Source: Liolophura sinensis (taxonomy: Eukaryota > Mollusca > Polyplacophora > Chitonida > Chitonidae). Taken from it: a stretch of DNA of 64,000 nucleotides. Under the pieces are notes generated by a model, which was given only the letters and a program-made list of their open reading frames with translations, made no database searches and was not told the DNA's origin. The stretch spans positions 25,649,608-25,713,607 of the forward strand of contig NC_088300.1 in NCBI RefSeq assembly GCF_032854445.1, read 5' to 3'. The translations under genes were made by a program, and so were the position numbers. Numbering within the stretch: position 1 is the first letter of the stretch; each line of letters starts with the position of its first letter. Below, in pieces: positions 17,156 to 29,870 of the stretch.

Positions 17156-20100
17156 GGTGAGAAAGTAGGTCACCTTATGGACATAAAACATTTCAATGCC
17201 AATAGCGTTATCAAGATCGCTTGTAACAGAGAAGATAATAAAGAAGTTGTATCTCCATAAGGAACATCTTGTCTAGTACAATAAAGACATGTGTTTAGGA
17301 TGCACATGTGTAAATCTACAAACACACAGTACCTCACATCTTGCAACCAGAGAGAGTGACAGATATGTGTAGTTGATGTAAAGAGTATACCAGCTAGGGA
17401 TTTCATAAAGAAGATAATATATATCCCATACTACATGTATCACGGAGAAAAAGCCTGAGAAACAAAAAATCTTCCTTCATGACAATGTTGCCATTCATCG
17501 GATGTGCTTGTCTTGATGAATCAAACATACTGGTAATTCTCTTGTGGAATGGTCAAACAAGGTGTTTTTTAATTCGCTGTATTTACAGGTGCTGATTACA
17601 GAGGCAAAACCCACCCAAGACCCAATGTGACATTTTAAGATTTAATACTCAATCTGCGCACATTTTGTTGGTATACATACATTGTATATACATTTTCACA
17701 AAGTCTGGCATGAGAATTAACCATCCTTTTAAAAAAAGGCATAATTGACTTCAGAAAGTCTGATATGTAACAACTTCCCTCAGAGTTACATAAAATGTAA
17801 CGGTGACTTTCTTTCAAAACTGCAGGGCAAAAGTGCTCAATTTTTCCTCTGGGAAAATTCTAACGAATAGGAATTAGCCAATTTGAGGAAATACTCGCAT
17901 AGCTATCATGAAGATCATTCTGCTGAAGTTGTTTTCAATAACAGCAAGGAAAAATCATTTATTCACCTTGTACAAACCTCTCCATACATGAAAGTTTTAC
18001 ACGATAACGTACAACAAAATGTACATTAAGTATTATGAGACATCAATCCTAACCAAGTTCACCTGCACTGGGGGTGTTTGATTGTATCATGCCTACTATG
18101 ACGTACACATACAGTGTACATGTAGGTCAAGTAAAACATTTACATTTACGAATGAATAAATCTGAACAAGTGACCCAGATAAACATTACATCAATGCCCA
18201 GAGTAAAGAGAAACATGTCAGGACAATAAGGCTTACTACCATCTAGCCCACTGCCTTCAGTGCTGAGGGATTGACCAGAAGTGCCACATTCCAATATGTA
18301 CAGTACACCACCAGGCTGACATGTAATTTGAGGTGTTAAAGAAACCATCTTATCTGAACAAACTATTCTTGAAATAATTTCTGTTCTGTACAATGACACA
18401 GATCAATAAAGTGTTACAAAATGAACTCAAACTCTGTCTCACTAATTATTTGTTTCACCTAGATAGTTGTGTATGCACCTCACTATTATGTACCCCAACA
18501 GGCCATTTACAAGTTGGGAGGGGCAAATGGTGTCAAGTGAGTGCAGATCCTGGACCTACTGTACACCAAATAACAAGCGATGCTACCGACATTTAGGAGT
18601 GATGAGATAAAGCCGCTGGAGAATAAAATGTAATATGTCAACAACAACAAAAAAAAAATTCTGGCAAGACACTTTTGTAACAAAATTTCAATCTACATAC
18701 ATATCAATACATGTATAAATGCTTCTATACATACTGTACACCACATCAATGTAATCCACTGACTAGTAGAGATTCATCTTTAACCACAAAACCTGGAGGA
18801 AATGCACCAGTTTTAATGCATGCCATAAAAAGATGAAGTTCACTCAAAACTCCTCAAATTAATAAGAAAAAATAAAAATACTGAAACTATATATTGTCTT
18901 TCATTTCACCGAAATTATGTCTTGGAATTTAATTCCTCACCATCCTAGAACCACAATTCTAACACATCTGCCTAATGCGTACTACACAGAGAAAAGAGAC
19001 GTTGACTGCATATATCAGACTGTATATGTAGTGAATTTTTTCATGCGCCCCAACACTGTCGTCGAAGAGTAACATTATTGTTTTCAGCAGGGTTGTTTCA
19101 TCTGCAGGGAGAATAGGTTGGTACCACAATACAGTTTAAGTGTATGAAAAAAAACTATATGATGTCATCAATATGAAGCCGTGCAATCTATATGTAGGTC
19201 AACATGCCTCACTGCAAAACAATGGACACTTCTTTTCTCACTGCAGTTATCACAGAGTACACGCAGTGAATGAAGTCATTATTTCTTAAATGAATGTGGC
19301 CTTCTGTAAGTCAAAGAATAATGCACAAGTGTTTGTGGTTACTATTACTTGCCAATCCCATGAACAGGCTCCAAAAATATCTCAAATGATAAAATTCTAT
19401 GATTGCAGAAAACTGGGTTATAAAAACCATGTTTTTCCCAATGTTAGCACTGCCATCAGAAAAATACTCCCCATGACACCTGATCCGATTACTACATTAC
19501 AGTGCACATGAATACAACACATCCACAGGTCCACCACTTGTGCACTCAGTTAACTGTTAATATTGATCCACAGGCTACCCTACATATTGGAAAAAAAAAA
19601 TAGTCCCAACAGAGAAATGATCCTTAAAAAGTATATAATCCAGTGTTTGTGAATACGTGTTCCGGATCAATACATCTTGTTCACTGCTACTACACTTAAA
19701 GGTTAAGCTTAATATTCATCACCCATATTCATCAGATTTTCAAATATCATATGCAAAGTACTTGTAAGAGGAAAAGTGGCAATGCAATTTTCAGAGATTT
19801 CATATAAAGAACGTATTTATAGAAAATGAAATAGATTGCCTAGGTTGACATGGGTACATAAGAAAAGGCACCAAAGCCTCTGTCTACCGTCTGGATTGAA
19901 GTATTCAAAACAAACAAAAACATAATACCGGTAAGTGAAGTTTGAAGAATTTGAGAAGAATACTTGCTTATAGATATAGTTAAATTAATTAATGTTTTTC
20001 AGGTTTGTTAACTAACACTATCTGTATTAAATAGCATATGTATAACACTTAAATCAACAGCTATTCTCCTGCTTGTAGGATGATGGTGAAAGTCAATGGA

Positions 20101-20884
20101 CCAAACTAGAAGAAACATAACGGTTAAACATTTACACTAGCTCTTTCACACATTGCAAATGAACTGTGAAAAAAAAATCAGTATTTCACTTCTGTAAACA
20201 GCAACTTAATATTACAACACGATACATGTGTACACTGTGGCCTATATTAGGCAGATGAGCATGCAATATGCCTACATAATATGCAATATCACTTTGTTGC
20301 ACAGAGTTGATGTAAACATACATATACCTACATGCCTGGGAGTTACATGTAAGCTATATCCTAAGCAAATGTGCTGGGATGCAATACATCAAACCACTTC
20401 AGCTCCAGACTGTTCAATCAGCCAGAGCATTAGCTCAGCACATGGACATTTTCCCATCATCAATCTGACACATTAACATCTGATAATCAGTGATAAATCT
20501 GCCAGTTCTGACAGTAGTGACACCGCCAAATACTTCACCAAATAAATGTTATGTACATGTACATAACATGTACACAACTAACCCCAGTATTTTAAAATTA
20601 TCACATTCTGACACGTAATCTGATTATTGTATAATGCAAAGCAGGAGGACAAGCAAATATTTCTTTCCATATTACAGGCACAAGCATTATTCTCTTGTAC
20701 ATAAACAAAGTGATATCCAGACACCTGACACCAGCACATTATGTACTAATGAAAGGAACAAGAACATTTGCTTTGTTTGGGAGGGTAGAATGAAATCCCA
20801 TTAAAACCGCATAAGTTTCAGCATCAAAAGTAATATTTTTTCTTTTTTACTTTTTTCTTTTTGCTTTCTAGTTGATCATCTTAA

Positions 20885-21005
20885 CTACTTAGCTCTATTT
20901 ATTTATCTGACTGGTGCTTTACACTGCGCTCAAGACTATTTCCCTTATACAATGGTGGCAAGCATTATGGTAGGAGGAAACCTAGCAGGTTGTTTGCAGG
21001 CTGAC
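20885..21005 (-). repeat. SINE 3' portion, antisense, diverged
   Basis: Tail complement GACTGGTGCTTTACACTGCG, CAAGACTATTTC, then AAGCATTATGGTAGGAGGAA and a GCAGGTTG remnant. Clearly the same family but more diverged than its neighbours. Confidence 0.75.
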
Positions 21006-21488
21006 TTGGCTGAATCATTGATAAGTTAATGTCACAAAACAGGAAATGTTAGCTCATGTCATTCGGACCAAAAAATTATGGCTTGTCAAACCCAACCCTA
21101 TCACAAAAAGCAGGGTTGGTCAATGCAGAATTTTTTTTTTCATGCTGGCTATTAAAAAAGATACGGATTTTTAAGACATTATCATGGAGAGGAGCAAACA
21201 AAAACTTCTATCAAGATCCCAATAAAAACGTTGGAGAACAGACTTTAGTAGGTTGGTACAGTCACTTAAAAAAATATTGTTTTCAAAATGCAATTTCTTG
21301 CACAAAACATAGTTTATTTTGAAATTGACAAAGACAAGCACATGTTCATGTGTTTTAGGCAACTTACCAAGATTGATGTGTCACTGGGCAATCAGTACAC
21401 AGCTATGGGAAAGCAAACATGACTAGAGTACAGCCCCACCTGAAAAGATAAACAACAGTTGTTAACATTAAATCATCAATACATGTGC

Positions 21489-21540
21489 CTACTATAATTC
21501 TTCAAACCTTTTCGCATGTTTGCACGGTGTTTAGTGTACC
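21489..21540 (+). mobile_element. MITE fragment (left end only)
   Basis: Matches the left terminal sequence of the MITE family described at 21651: ACTATAATTCTTCAAACC, TTTCGCATGTTTGCACGG, then GTGTTTA. It stops after about 50 bp. Confidence 0.55.
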
Positions 21541-21650
21541 ACACCACGCTACATGTAAGTCAATATTTGACATACTCATGAGCTACACATTCTTGCATTT
21601 TTTTTTTTTTTTGCTTATTTTTATTTTCATTTAGGGTCAAGGTTATGCAG

Positions 21651-21880
21651 GTACTGTAATCCTCCTATAAATCTTTCCACATGTTTGCAAGGTGTTTATT
21701 CAAGCATACCCCCGGATCCATTATTCTGTGTTGACTGATAAAATTACACTTTTCGTGAAGCCCTGAAATTGGCCACCCCAACAAATGTAGTTTTGTCTCA
21801 AAAATCAAATTAAAATGTGCATGAATTCCACTGAAAGTTGGTGTTTCAAATGTGAAAAAGTTGAGGAATTAGAGTGTATA
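21651..21880 (+). mobile_element. MITE-like element, copy A (about 230 bp with terminal inverted repeats)
   Basis: Left end TACTGTAATCCTCC...CACATGTTTGCAAGG and right end CAAATGTGAAAAAGTTGAGG AATTAGAGTGTA are imperfect inverted repeats of roughly 35 bp. The interior (TTATTCAAGCATA, ACTGATAAAATT, GTGAAGCCCTGAAATTGGCC, AATGTAGTTTTGT, CCACTGAAAGTTG) is shared with the copies at 22983, 29535 and 53729. It has no coding capacity, so it is a non-autonomous DNA element. Confidence 0.7.
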
Positions 21881-22982
21881 CAGTTCTCCTTCACGCATGA
21901 GACTCTTCTTCCCAAGGACCTCAATCCGCTTGATATTTTTGCATGTGCCATGTATGATGATCAACTAAACATTAAATTAAACGCGTGTGCAATTAAACGC
22001 GTGTGCAATTAAACTCTGCCTTAATCTATAGATGTATGTTTCATAAAGTTCTCTGTATGAAAACAGATGTTACACAGATCTGCATGTACACATACCTGTT
22101 TTCAAAAAGTAGTAAAGCTTATTGCTTTTATACAGAGGTATACAACACATTCAAACAGCTAACGATATCCATGTACACAGATATGAGCACACCGAATGAC
22201 AGAATAGGTTTATACATGTAATCAGTGGATCCACAATAATACAGTGTAAAGAGAGAGTAGTAAGGCTTCATTTGATATATGTATGTCTACTCCAATAAGA
22301 AGTTCTGTCTTCTACATCTACAACTTACAAAAAAAAGTCAAGACGTATTACAATTCTAAGGTTTAAATGATTCAATTTAACCCTATCGCATTATTTTGCA
22401 CCCTTGTGCAATCATGAAACATCATAAGACAGTGCTAAACATTATAGTTTTTCATTGTGCATGAATGTGTTCTGTAAAATATAATCGCTGAGATTATTAA
22501 ATACAGATTACAGGGCTCAGATACAAGTATGTTCAGATTGCTGCCAGGATGAGTGGCAATCAATATCAAGTAATTCTGAACTAAACTAGTTAATACATGT
22601 AAATGTAGCGATGCAATGCACAGATTTGGCCAAGGGGGTCTCTCCGTGTCTTTGTGGTGCCCTACTCTGACAAAATTAACATGGGAAAGATGGAGAAAAT
22701 TGGAAATGAGACGGCCTGATTTTGAGTTCTGTCCAAATCTACATTTTAATGGAACATCAAATATGTCGGTGTGAACACCAATGCCTTTATTTAACGCAGT
22801 GGCTTTTTGTAATGCCATTTTAAAAAACAGTCCACAGTAACAGCTCAAAAAGTTATTTGCATGGCTGTACTAGATGGTGGACATGCATCTACATGTTCTG
22901 ATCTACATACATGTAATGTTAAAACAGTCAGCTTACTACCTATTTTATCACACTGAAACTGTATTACAGCAAACAAAATCAA

Positions 22983-23178
22983 CTACCCTAATTCCTTTCA
23001 TAGGAATTTGTACATCTTTTTCATTTAATTATGGAGACAAAGCTACATTGGTTGAGTTGGCAAATTCCAGGGCTTCACAAAAAGTATACTTTTACCAGTC
23101 TACACAGAATAATGCACTCAAAATATGTTTAAATAAACACCTTGCAAACTTGTGAAAAGGTTGAAGAATTACAGTATG
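22983..23178 (-). mobile_element. MITE-like element, copy B, antisense with internal deletion
   Basis: Reverse orientation of copy A. It begins CTACCCTAATTCC, has the interior ATGGAGACAAAGCTACATTG, CAGGGCTTCACAAAAAG and AAATAAACACCTTGCAAAC, and ends GAAAAGGTTGAAGAATTACA GTA. The part holding CCACTGAAAGTTG is missing, suggesting an internal deletion. Confidence 0.65.
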
Positions 23179-24823
23179 TACATGAATCCAGTCACTGTTA
23201 TAAATTTATCCATTTGTGTTTTATGGGGCCGGAGGTGTCCTGCGCGGCAGGTGTGTACTGTACTTTACATCACCTCTACTGCAATTAAGCTAGGATTACT
23301 ACATCATTTCTGGTTAATGACATGGAGTTCATAATGAGCTTATACACCAAGATTTATGGACAAATTGCACCACAAATCCAGCTTATTCTATTGCCTGCTA
23401 TCGATTCCAATTAGTGTCAGCACTGACAATATCTGCATGTTGAACAGCCGCACTCGACCTGGATGTACTCTCCCATCCAATATGCAATGCTTATTTTGCA
23501 TCCTTTTTTTTTTGCAAATTGCATGATTTCAAGTTCCGGCCAAATCTAAGCCATTCATCTACACCATTCTGCAGGAGAATATGTTTAACTTGCTTGTCAG
23601 CATATATGCTGTACATACATAAAGCAGTTTAACACAGTCTGATTGGCAAATAGACTAACATGTATACATGTACAGAAGCAAGCAAGAAACTTATTAGGTG
23701 AATATAATGAGCTGAGACAAGTAGAAGACACACATCCAAATATACTGCATCGGTATACATGATTAAACTTGACTTTACAGATAAAACCTTATGCCCTGTA
23801 TTCATTATTCAACCTCAAGACAACACACATAGTATATTAATTTGCATACATAGATGATGAGAGATGCTATCACGTAAGTTACAAAAACTACTTTACTGTG
23901 TGCCAATTAAATCTGTGCTTAGATGAACCTTATTCCTATGAAATTAAAAAAATAAGAAAAAAAATCAAGGATTCATCCGGTGCAAAAGAACATGTGGATG
24001 ACATAAATTTATGCGCATGATGTACATGTATGCAGAGCAAACAATACCATATTACATAAGATAGTTGATGCAACCGGTTATAAATGTATTCATACAGTCT
24101 CCTGACAAATACAGATTAAAAACCAGTTTTTACAATACACGCACCTTCGGTCACTCAGCGGCACAGGATTCACCACTACATTTGTGATATCACAATTTGA
24201 AATTTCATGAATATTTTAAATGCATACAGTTTACATTCTGTATTTTACCTACCAATTTGGTATGTAAAAAGGCATGATCAGAAGCACATAAAAGCCTTAA
24301 ACTGTTACATTTGGTGTCCACACTTCCGTTTCTCTGGTAGGAAATTATTCTAAGTTCACAAAGTCTTATGTGGTCATATTAGCTGGATGAATCGATCAGC
24401 AAGATGTGTCACTTGAAAAATGCTAAGCTTTATGTGACATATGGTACACACAAAGAACTGATTTTTTTGAAGTCAAGTATGCTGTGATGAAGTGAATCCC
24501 TTTTTCGCCTTGTGTCAATCTACAGATTCTCATACAGGCTTGAACTGACATTTAACAAACCTAATGGAACCATTGGCATAAATAACTTCTTGAACATTAG
24601 AACCCTTAGCATTACATGCTCAAAATACGGACAAAACACTACACTCTCTTTACTCATTTTATAAAATATATTTTACAGATAAAACTGTTCATATCCGATG
24701 AATAGAATTAACTAGACACTAAATTACCAAAGGCCAGGTGTTGCATGGTTTTTATACTCTTTACAATGTTATTTATTACCTTAAGTAATTCCACAATAAG
24801 ATAATTTCATACATAAATTTATG

Positions 24824-24937
24824 GCCAATGTTTTCCTCATTATATTATGGAAGCGTAACATCAAGTTGGGCACGTGCTATCAGTTTTTAATACATCACAT
24901 GTAAGCTTTATATATATATATGCAATTCACAAAACAG
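24824..24937 (+). repeat. Dispersed segment also present near 37.4 kb
   Basis: Second copy of the segment at 37423-37523: CCAATGTTTTCCTCATTATA, TTATGGAAGCGTAACATCAA, GTTGGGCACGTGC, AGTTTTTAATACATCACATG and TATATGCAATTCACAAAAC. Confidence 0.8.
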
Positions 24938-27268
24938 CGCAAAAATCTATCAACAAGAACACTGTATGCACACATATCCTACTGTATCTAACACATCTAC
25001 CCTAATTCTTCTAAGTTTTGGGGCACCTGGCCGGCTCTATCTAGCTAATAACCATGCAATCATAGCAGGAATATTTAGTGTTTTTTTTTCACATGGTTAG
25101 TCCATCTAATGAACATATTCATATCTTTAATTTTCCAAAAAAAACAACAAAAAACAAACAAACAAAAAAAAACCAAAAAAAAAAAAAACTGGGAGAGAAA
25201 TGTAATTCTTTGCTTTCAGAACTACTACTGTCTGTCCTAAAAATTAAAAGAATTACGGGATGTTCTTTGGATTAAATAACATCACATACAGTACAAGCCA
25301 CATGTACCATCTAGCACCTGCATCAGCAGAAACTGAAGCTAAAACGTGTACTAGAGTACAGTTACTATTATGTATATAGTGTAAATATCTGCACTGGCAC
25401 TGATCAACGATGCTAAACACACAGGCGAAAGTGCAGGTCATGCAACTTGTTCCATTGCTTCATAGGTTGTACATTAACTTGCAATACACTACACTCGTTA
25501 TCTTACAATAAATACTTGTACACGCCATATCTTACCATGACATAAACAGCATGCGTGCATTACTTACATTATCTGATATTAACCACATGTATATGTAACA
25601 GTATGTGCTGTGCATGCAGCACATTTGAAAATCCATACTGCAACAAGCTCATCAATATTCATAACTTTATACATCTGTACTGAGGCATGATCAGGTTGAG
25701 TCAGATTTAACCTAAAAAAACTATCCAATTAATAATACATCTTTTTTCACACACTATTTCATTTAAGGCACATGTACCTGTTCTTTTTTGTGGTTTTGTT
25801 TGGTTGTGTTCTTTTCACTCCCTTTTTTTTTTATTATTCAGGCCTGAAATGTGTTGAGTTAACAATCCCATGTGTATAAATAACTTCATCACTACAGTCC
25901 TGGATGCCAACAAGCATTGTGCCGCAAGATGTTTGCTGCAAATACCCAATTTGTCAAATGATATCTTTCCTGCTATTACATCTGCATTGTTGTGTTTTTT
26001 TAGTCGTGATTAGTTTGTGAACTCAAAAGCATTCTCCTTCTGGTACTCTGACATTTTATACATACATACATACATACATACATAGATGTTTCTCCAGCCA
26101 ACTACATATATATTTAAAAAAATGCAGAAGTGTATGTGGAGAAATAAGTTTTATAGCCTATATATTTAAATATTTAAACATGGATTCACACCTGTGCCAT
26201 ACATGTACAGGCATGAAAGTACTCAACATATAAACCCTATCATAACATAATAAACAGCACAGTGTATAATTACTGCCTATTTTTTCACCTACATGTAGTG
26301 AAAAACAGATGCAAGAAGGCATTTCTCACATGCTTGCTCACACTGGTAGGAAGATCTTGTTAGCTAATATATATGTATGTATATATAGCAAAGAATGGTT
26401 AGTTTCCTTTTTCCTCTTGTGGGTATATAATGTGTATCAGTCCTGTAAAAACTGGCTTGCCTCTGGCAATAGTCAAGTATTAAATGTCAACAGCAATGAC
26501 CCACTAACCCTCTTCTAACCTATTACTGAATATGGGCAACAATAAGGGAACCCTCGCTTGTTTGTCATTCTAACCCTAACCTCACAGCCACCTACAAACA
26601 GGAGAAAGAAATAAAACTGTAATAGGATCAAATAATTTCAAAAGCCATTCATATTGAGCCCTCTCAAACATTTGCCTTTCACGTCACATTTCGAGAAACC
26701 ACAATTGTTAGGAATGTTTTTTAGCTTCCCCACCTCAAGCTGCCATTACAAGTATGTGTACACAAAATTGCTGTGAACACACCCATCTCAGGAAAGCACA
26801 AAAGTTCAACACAAAAAAATTTGAACTCGACAAAACAGTCACAAGCACACTTATAATTATTTACTATGAAACAACCAGTAACCACTTCATGTATATGGAG
26901 TTTATCAAGTTCTTACTGAGAATTTTTACAGTGCTACTAAGACCGAATTAATACCAAACATTTTGATTTATATCCCTCAAGGACTAAAGTTTTTCTGGCT
27001 TATTGTCACCAACCATACAACTGAAAGATCTCTGGAGTTTATGTATAAGTACATGACTCTCTTCACTTTGGGGTGTGGGATTCACACACACACACACACT
27101 TAACACAATGTGTTGGTAGATTAAGACATGGCTTTTCTCCCCCATCAAAATCTTTAGGGATAACATCGACAGAAAACAAGCATCCCTAAGTAAACCAAAA
27201 ATTATGACCTCCCACCTGCTGTTTAATTTTTGATCTACTGTACTTACAATACATGCAGTTACACAATT

Positions 27269-27376
27269 ATATGACGGCCGCCAGCATTATGGTGGCTGGA
27301 AACCAGGCAGAGCTTTTGGGTTTCCCCCGGGCTCTGCCCGGTTTTCACCCACTATAGTGCTGGCCGCCGTCGTATA
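27269..27376. repeat. Inverted SINE fragments forming a 46-bp-arm palindrome
   Basis: Left arm 27269-27314 (TATGACGGCCGCCAGCATTA onward) and right arm 27331-27376 (ending TGCTGGCCGCCGTCGTATA) are near-perfect reverse complements around a loop of about 16 bp. Both arms are the middle of the SINE family. The right arm continues to the normal SINE tail up to about 27430. Confidence 0.9.
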
Positions 27377-27431
27377 AGTGAAATACTCTTGAGTACAGTG
27401 TAACGTACCAATCAAATAAATAAATAAATAA
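27331..27431 (+). repeat. SINE 3' portion, sense
   Basis: GCTCTGCCCGGTTTTCACCC, GTGCTGGCCGCCGTCGTATA, AGTGAAATACTCTTGAGTAC, then CCAATCAAATAAATAAATAA tail. It forms the right arm of the palindrome at 27269-27376. Confidence 0.85.
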
Positions 27432-29534
27432 CCCACACACATATTCAGGTCTTGAATACAAAATGCAGCAATTTCAGGCATTCCACGCTGTCTTTCTGCA
27501 CTTTCATGTGCCACTGTGTTAGGCAGTTGATGTTAATGATCACAAAGTTATTATTCATCTGAGTACAACTACATGTAAAACGGTAATAACATGAGTTAAC
27601 ACTGCTTGGGCTTATCTGTGCTGTTCCAGAACACAAGTCAAAGAGGTAGAAGAAACAATCTGTTTCACAACAAATCAATAATGACATGATGTAGGGTAAG
27701 AGTGCCTGTCCAGATACATGTACATAATTATAAAGGTTTGGGGGACTCCCAAGACTGCAGCACCAAAAACAGCAGCTGGCCTAATTTACAGAGGCCTAGG
27801 TTTGCGTGTGTCCCCACCCCCCCACACATACACACAAAAACAAACATAAACATGTAGGTGTATTAGCTCTGTTACAAGAAAATGCAGCAGAAAGAAATTC
27901 AGCCTCTGGAATAAAATCAACAGGGCCTGGAAGGCCAGGCCTACATGTATCTGCTTTGGACAAGGAAATAGCCATTCTTGTCAAGGAGGACATGCGTGAA
28001 ATGGCATTTAGCACACAATGGCATTGTGAGTGGAAGAGATTCTAGAGACTACACTAGCTCAATAACAGGTCCCCAACAACAGAATTGGCTGTTAGAAGCA
28101 TACAGAGTTGTGGCTTTACAAACCAAGCCCTGAGCTATAGCCTGGCATTAAGGAATCAAGAACAAAGCCTTGGCCCACACTTTGTACCATCAATCATGAC
28201 GGGTGATCTTTAGGGCAGTGGCAGTGGTTGGTGCCCTAAACCATGGAGGCAGGGTGGGGATGTGGGGATGTGGGGAGAGGAAGAGGGGCTTCAGGGAGTC
28301 ATCAGGTTGATTACTTCAGACTTTACACAGACCCTCTTAACTGGTCACAAGAACAATGTAGCTGCTGTTCCCCAGACAGCGGAATGTGGGGCAAATTCCA
28401 AAATTAGGACCACCTCACTGCCTTACATGTAATTGGAGCTGGCTTTGAACTGTGTTACATGTACATGTACACCAGATCACAGCATCAGGGGTCGTGTGTG
28501 GCATTCTACCCACTCTGAGCAGAATTAATTATCCAAGGCGGCTTTATGCTAACAGAAACATCACTGATCACCCGTTAATACCTACCTGGTCATACTCAGG
28601 ATCGATTACTAAAGGTTCAGCTATTTGTGCATCTTGCACCGGGGAACACACTAATAGCGCTTTCTAGAACAATTGATAATTCACAGCAAGTCTATCTTCA
28701 GCTGGTGCTTATCGATTCAGTTGCAGATAAAGCGTTGATTTCTACAGGCGTATTACAATATTGATTTCCACTCTTCCATATGGGTTTCTGACAGTGGCTA
28801 AATGTAGGTCTGCTTTAAAAATGAGCACATCGCGCAACTACGGCCACGAGGATGGGGGTAGCCACTAGAATAACGTACATGCTAAAAATCACCGGTATCT
28901 ACCTATGGTGCTAATAGGTTGAACCATCATCACACTACTTTACATACCACTGAACAGCCACACAGGGCTGACGATAGAGTAGAGTGATAGGACAGTCCCA
29001 GTCACAAGCTGTGCATCTTCACTCCCTCATCAAATACCATCATAGGTATGCACACCTGTAAACCCTAAGCTGCCAAAAGCCCCCAGGCACTAAGCACTCT
29101 TCACAGAGTTCATTTTCTTTTCCATTTGAATTTCATGCTCGCATCAATTACCAGCTGAAGCTATGACATTTACAATCCAGTTACTTTTAATGAGATATTG
29201 TCTGCATTCATAATGGGGAAGACAAATTCTGCTTGACCTTATATACACTGATTAGAGCATATCGCAGATGTGCATAAACAATTATGAGGATTCCACTTCA
29301 CAGCCCTGTAGTTAGTCAGCTCCATTGGGACGTGTGTTGAATAACCAGAAAGTTACACTGAGATGAACAAACTTTACATATAAAGATGAGGTCAATGCCC
29401 ACCCATAACCTATTATCATTTATCTAATTGTACCTGCAAAGGTATGTCGTCATACATGAATAAATGTACTGGTTTCATAAACCCAAAATAATTTGAAGCA
29501 ATGCTAGGCCCTTGATGAACCAAAGTACAACATG

Positions 29535-29870
29535 TACCCTAATTACTCAACCTTATTGCATATGAAAGAGCAACTTTCAGTGAAATTTACAGATTTTTTC
29601 ATTTGATTATTTTATTTATTTATTTGATTGGTCTTTTATGCCAAACTCAATAATATTTCACTTCTACAACATGGGGGAAATGACCATCCGCAGGTTGCTG
29701 CAAGACCTTCCCACATATGTATGGAGAAGAAGCCAACAGGAGCTGGACTTGACTGGGCTTTCTGGGCTTCACAAAAGATATAATTTTATCAGCCTATACA
29801 GACTAATGCCCTTAAAATATGCTTAAATATACACCTTGCAAATATGCGAACTGGTTGAAGAGTTACAGTA
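29535..29870 (-). mobile_element. MITE-like element, copy C, split by a SINE
   Basis: Outer parts match copy A in reverse: start TACCCTAATTACTCAACC, GAAAGAGCAACTTTCAGTG, then after the interruption GGGCTTCACAAAAGATATAA, CACCTTGCAAATATGCGAAC, and TTGAAGAGTTACAGTA at the end. A SINE (about 29604-29750) lies in the middle, so the MITE is older than this SINE insertion. Confidence 0.65.
29604..29750 (-). repeat. SINE, antisense, nested in MITE copy C
   Basis: TTATTTATTTATTTGATTGG tail complement, CAATAATATTTCACTTCTAC, then the downstream part ATGACCATCCGCAGGTTGCT, CTTCCCACATATGTATGGAG AAGAAGCCA and GAGCTGGACTTGA. It reaches the B-box region, so it is near full length with a central deletion. Confidence 0.75.

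Noticed and set aside
22435-22848. 137-codon minus-strand ORF
   Set aside because: No recognisable motif, no splice partners and irregular composition in AT-rich DNA; most likely chance.
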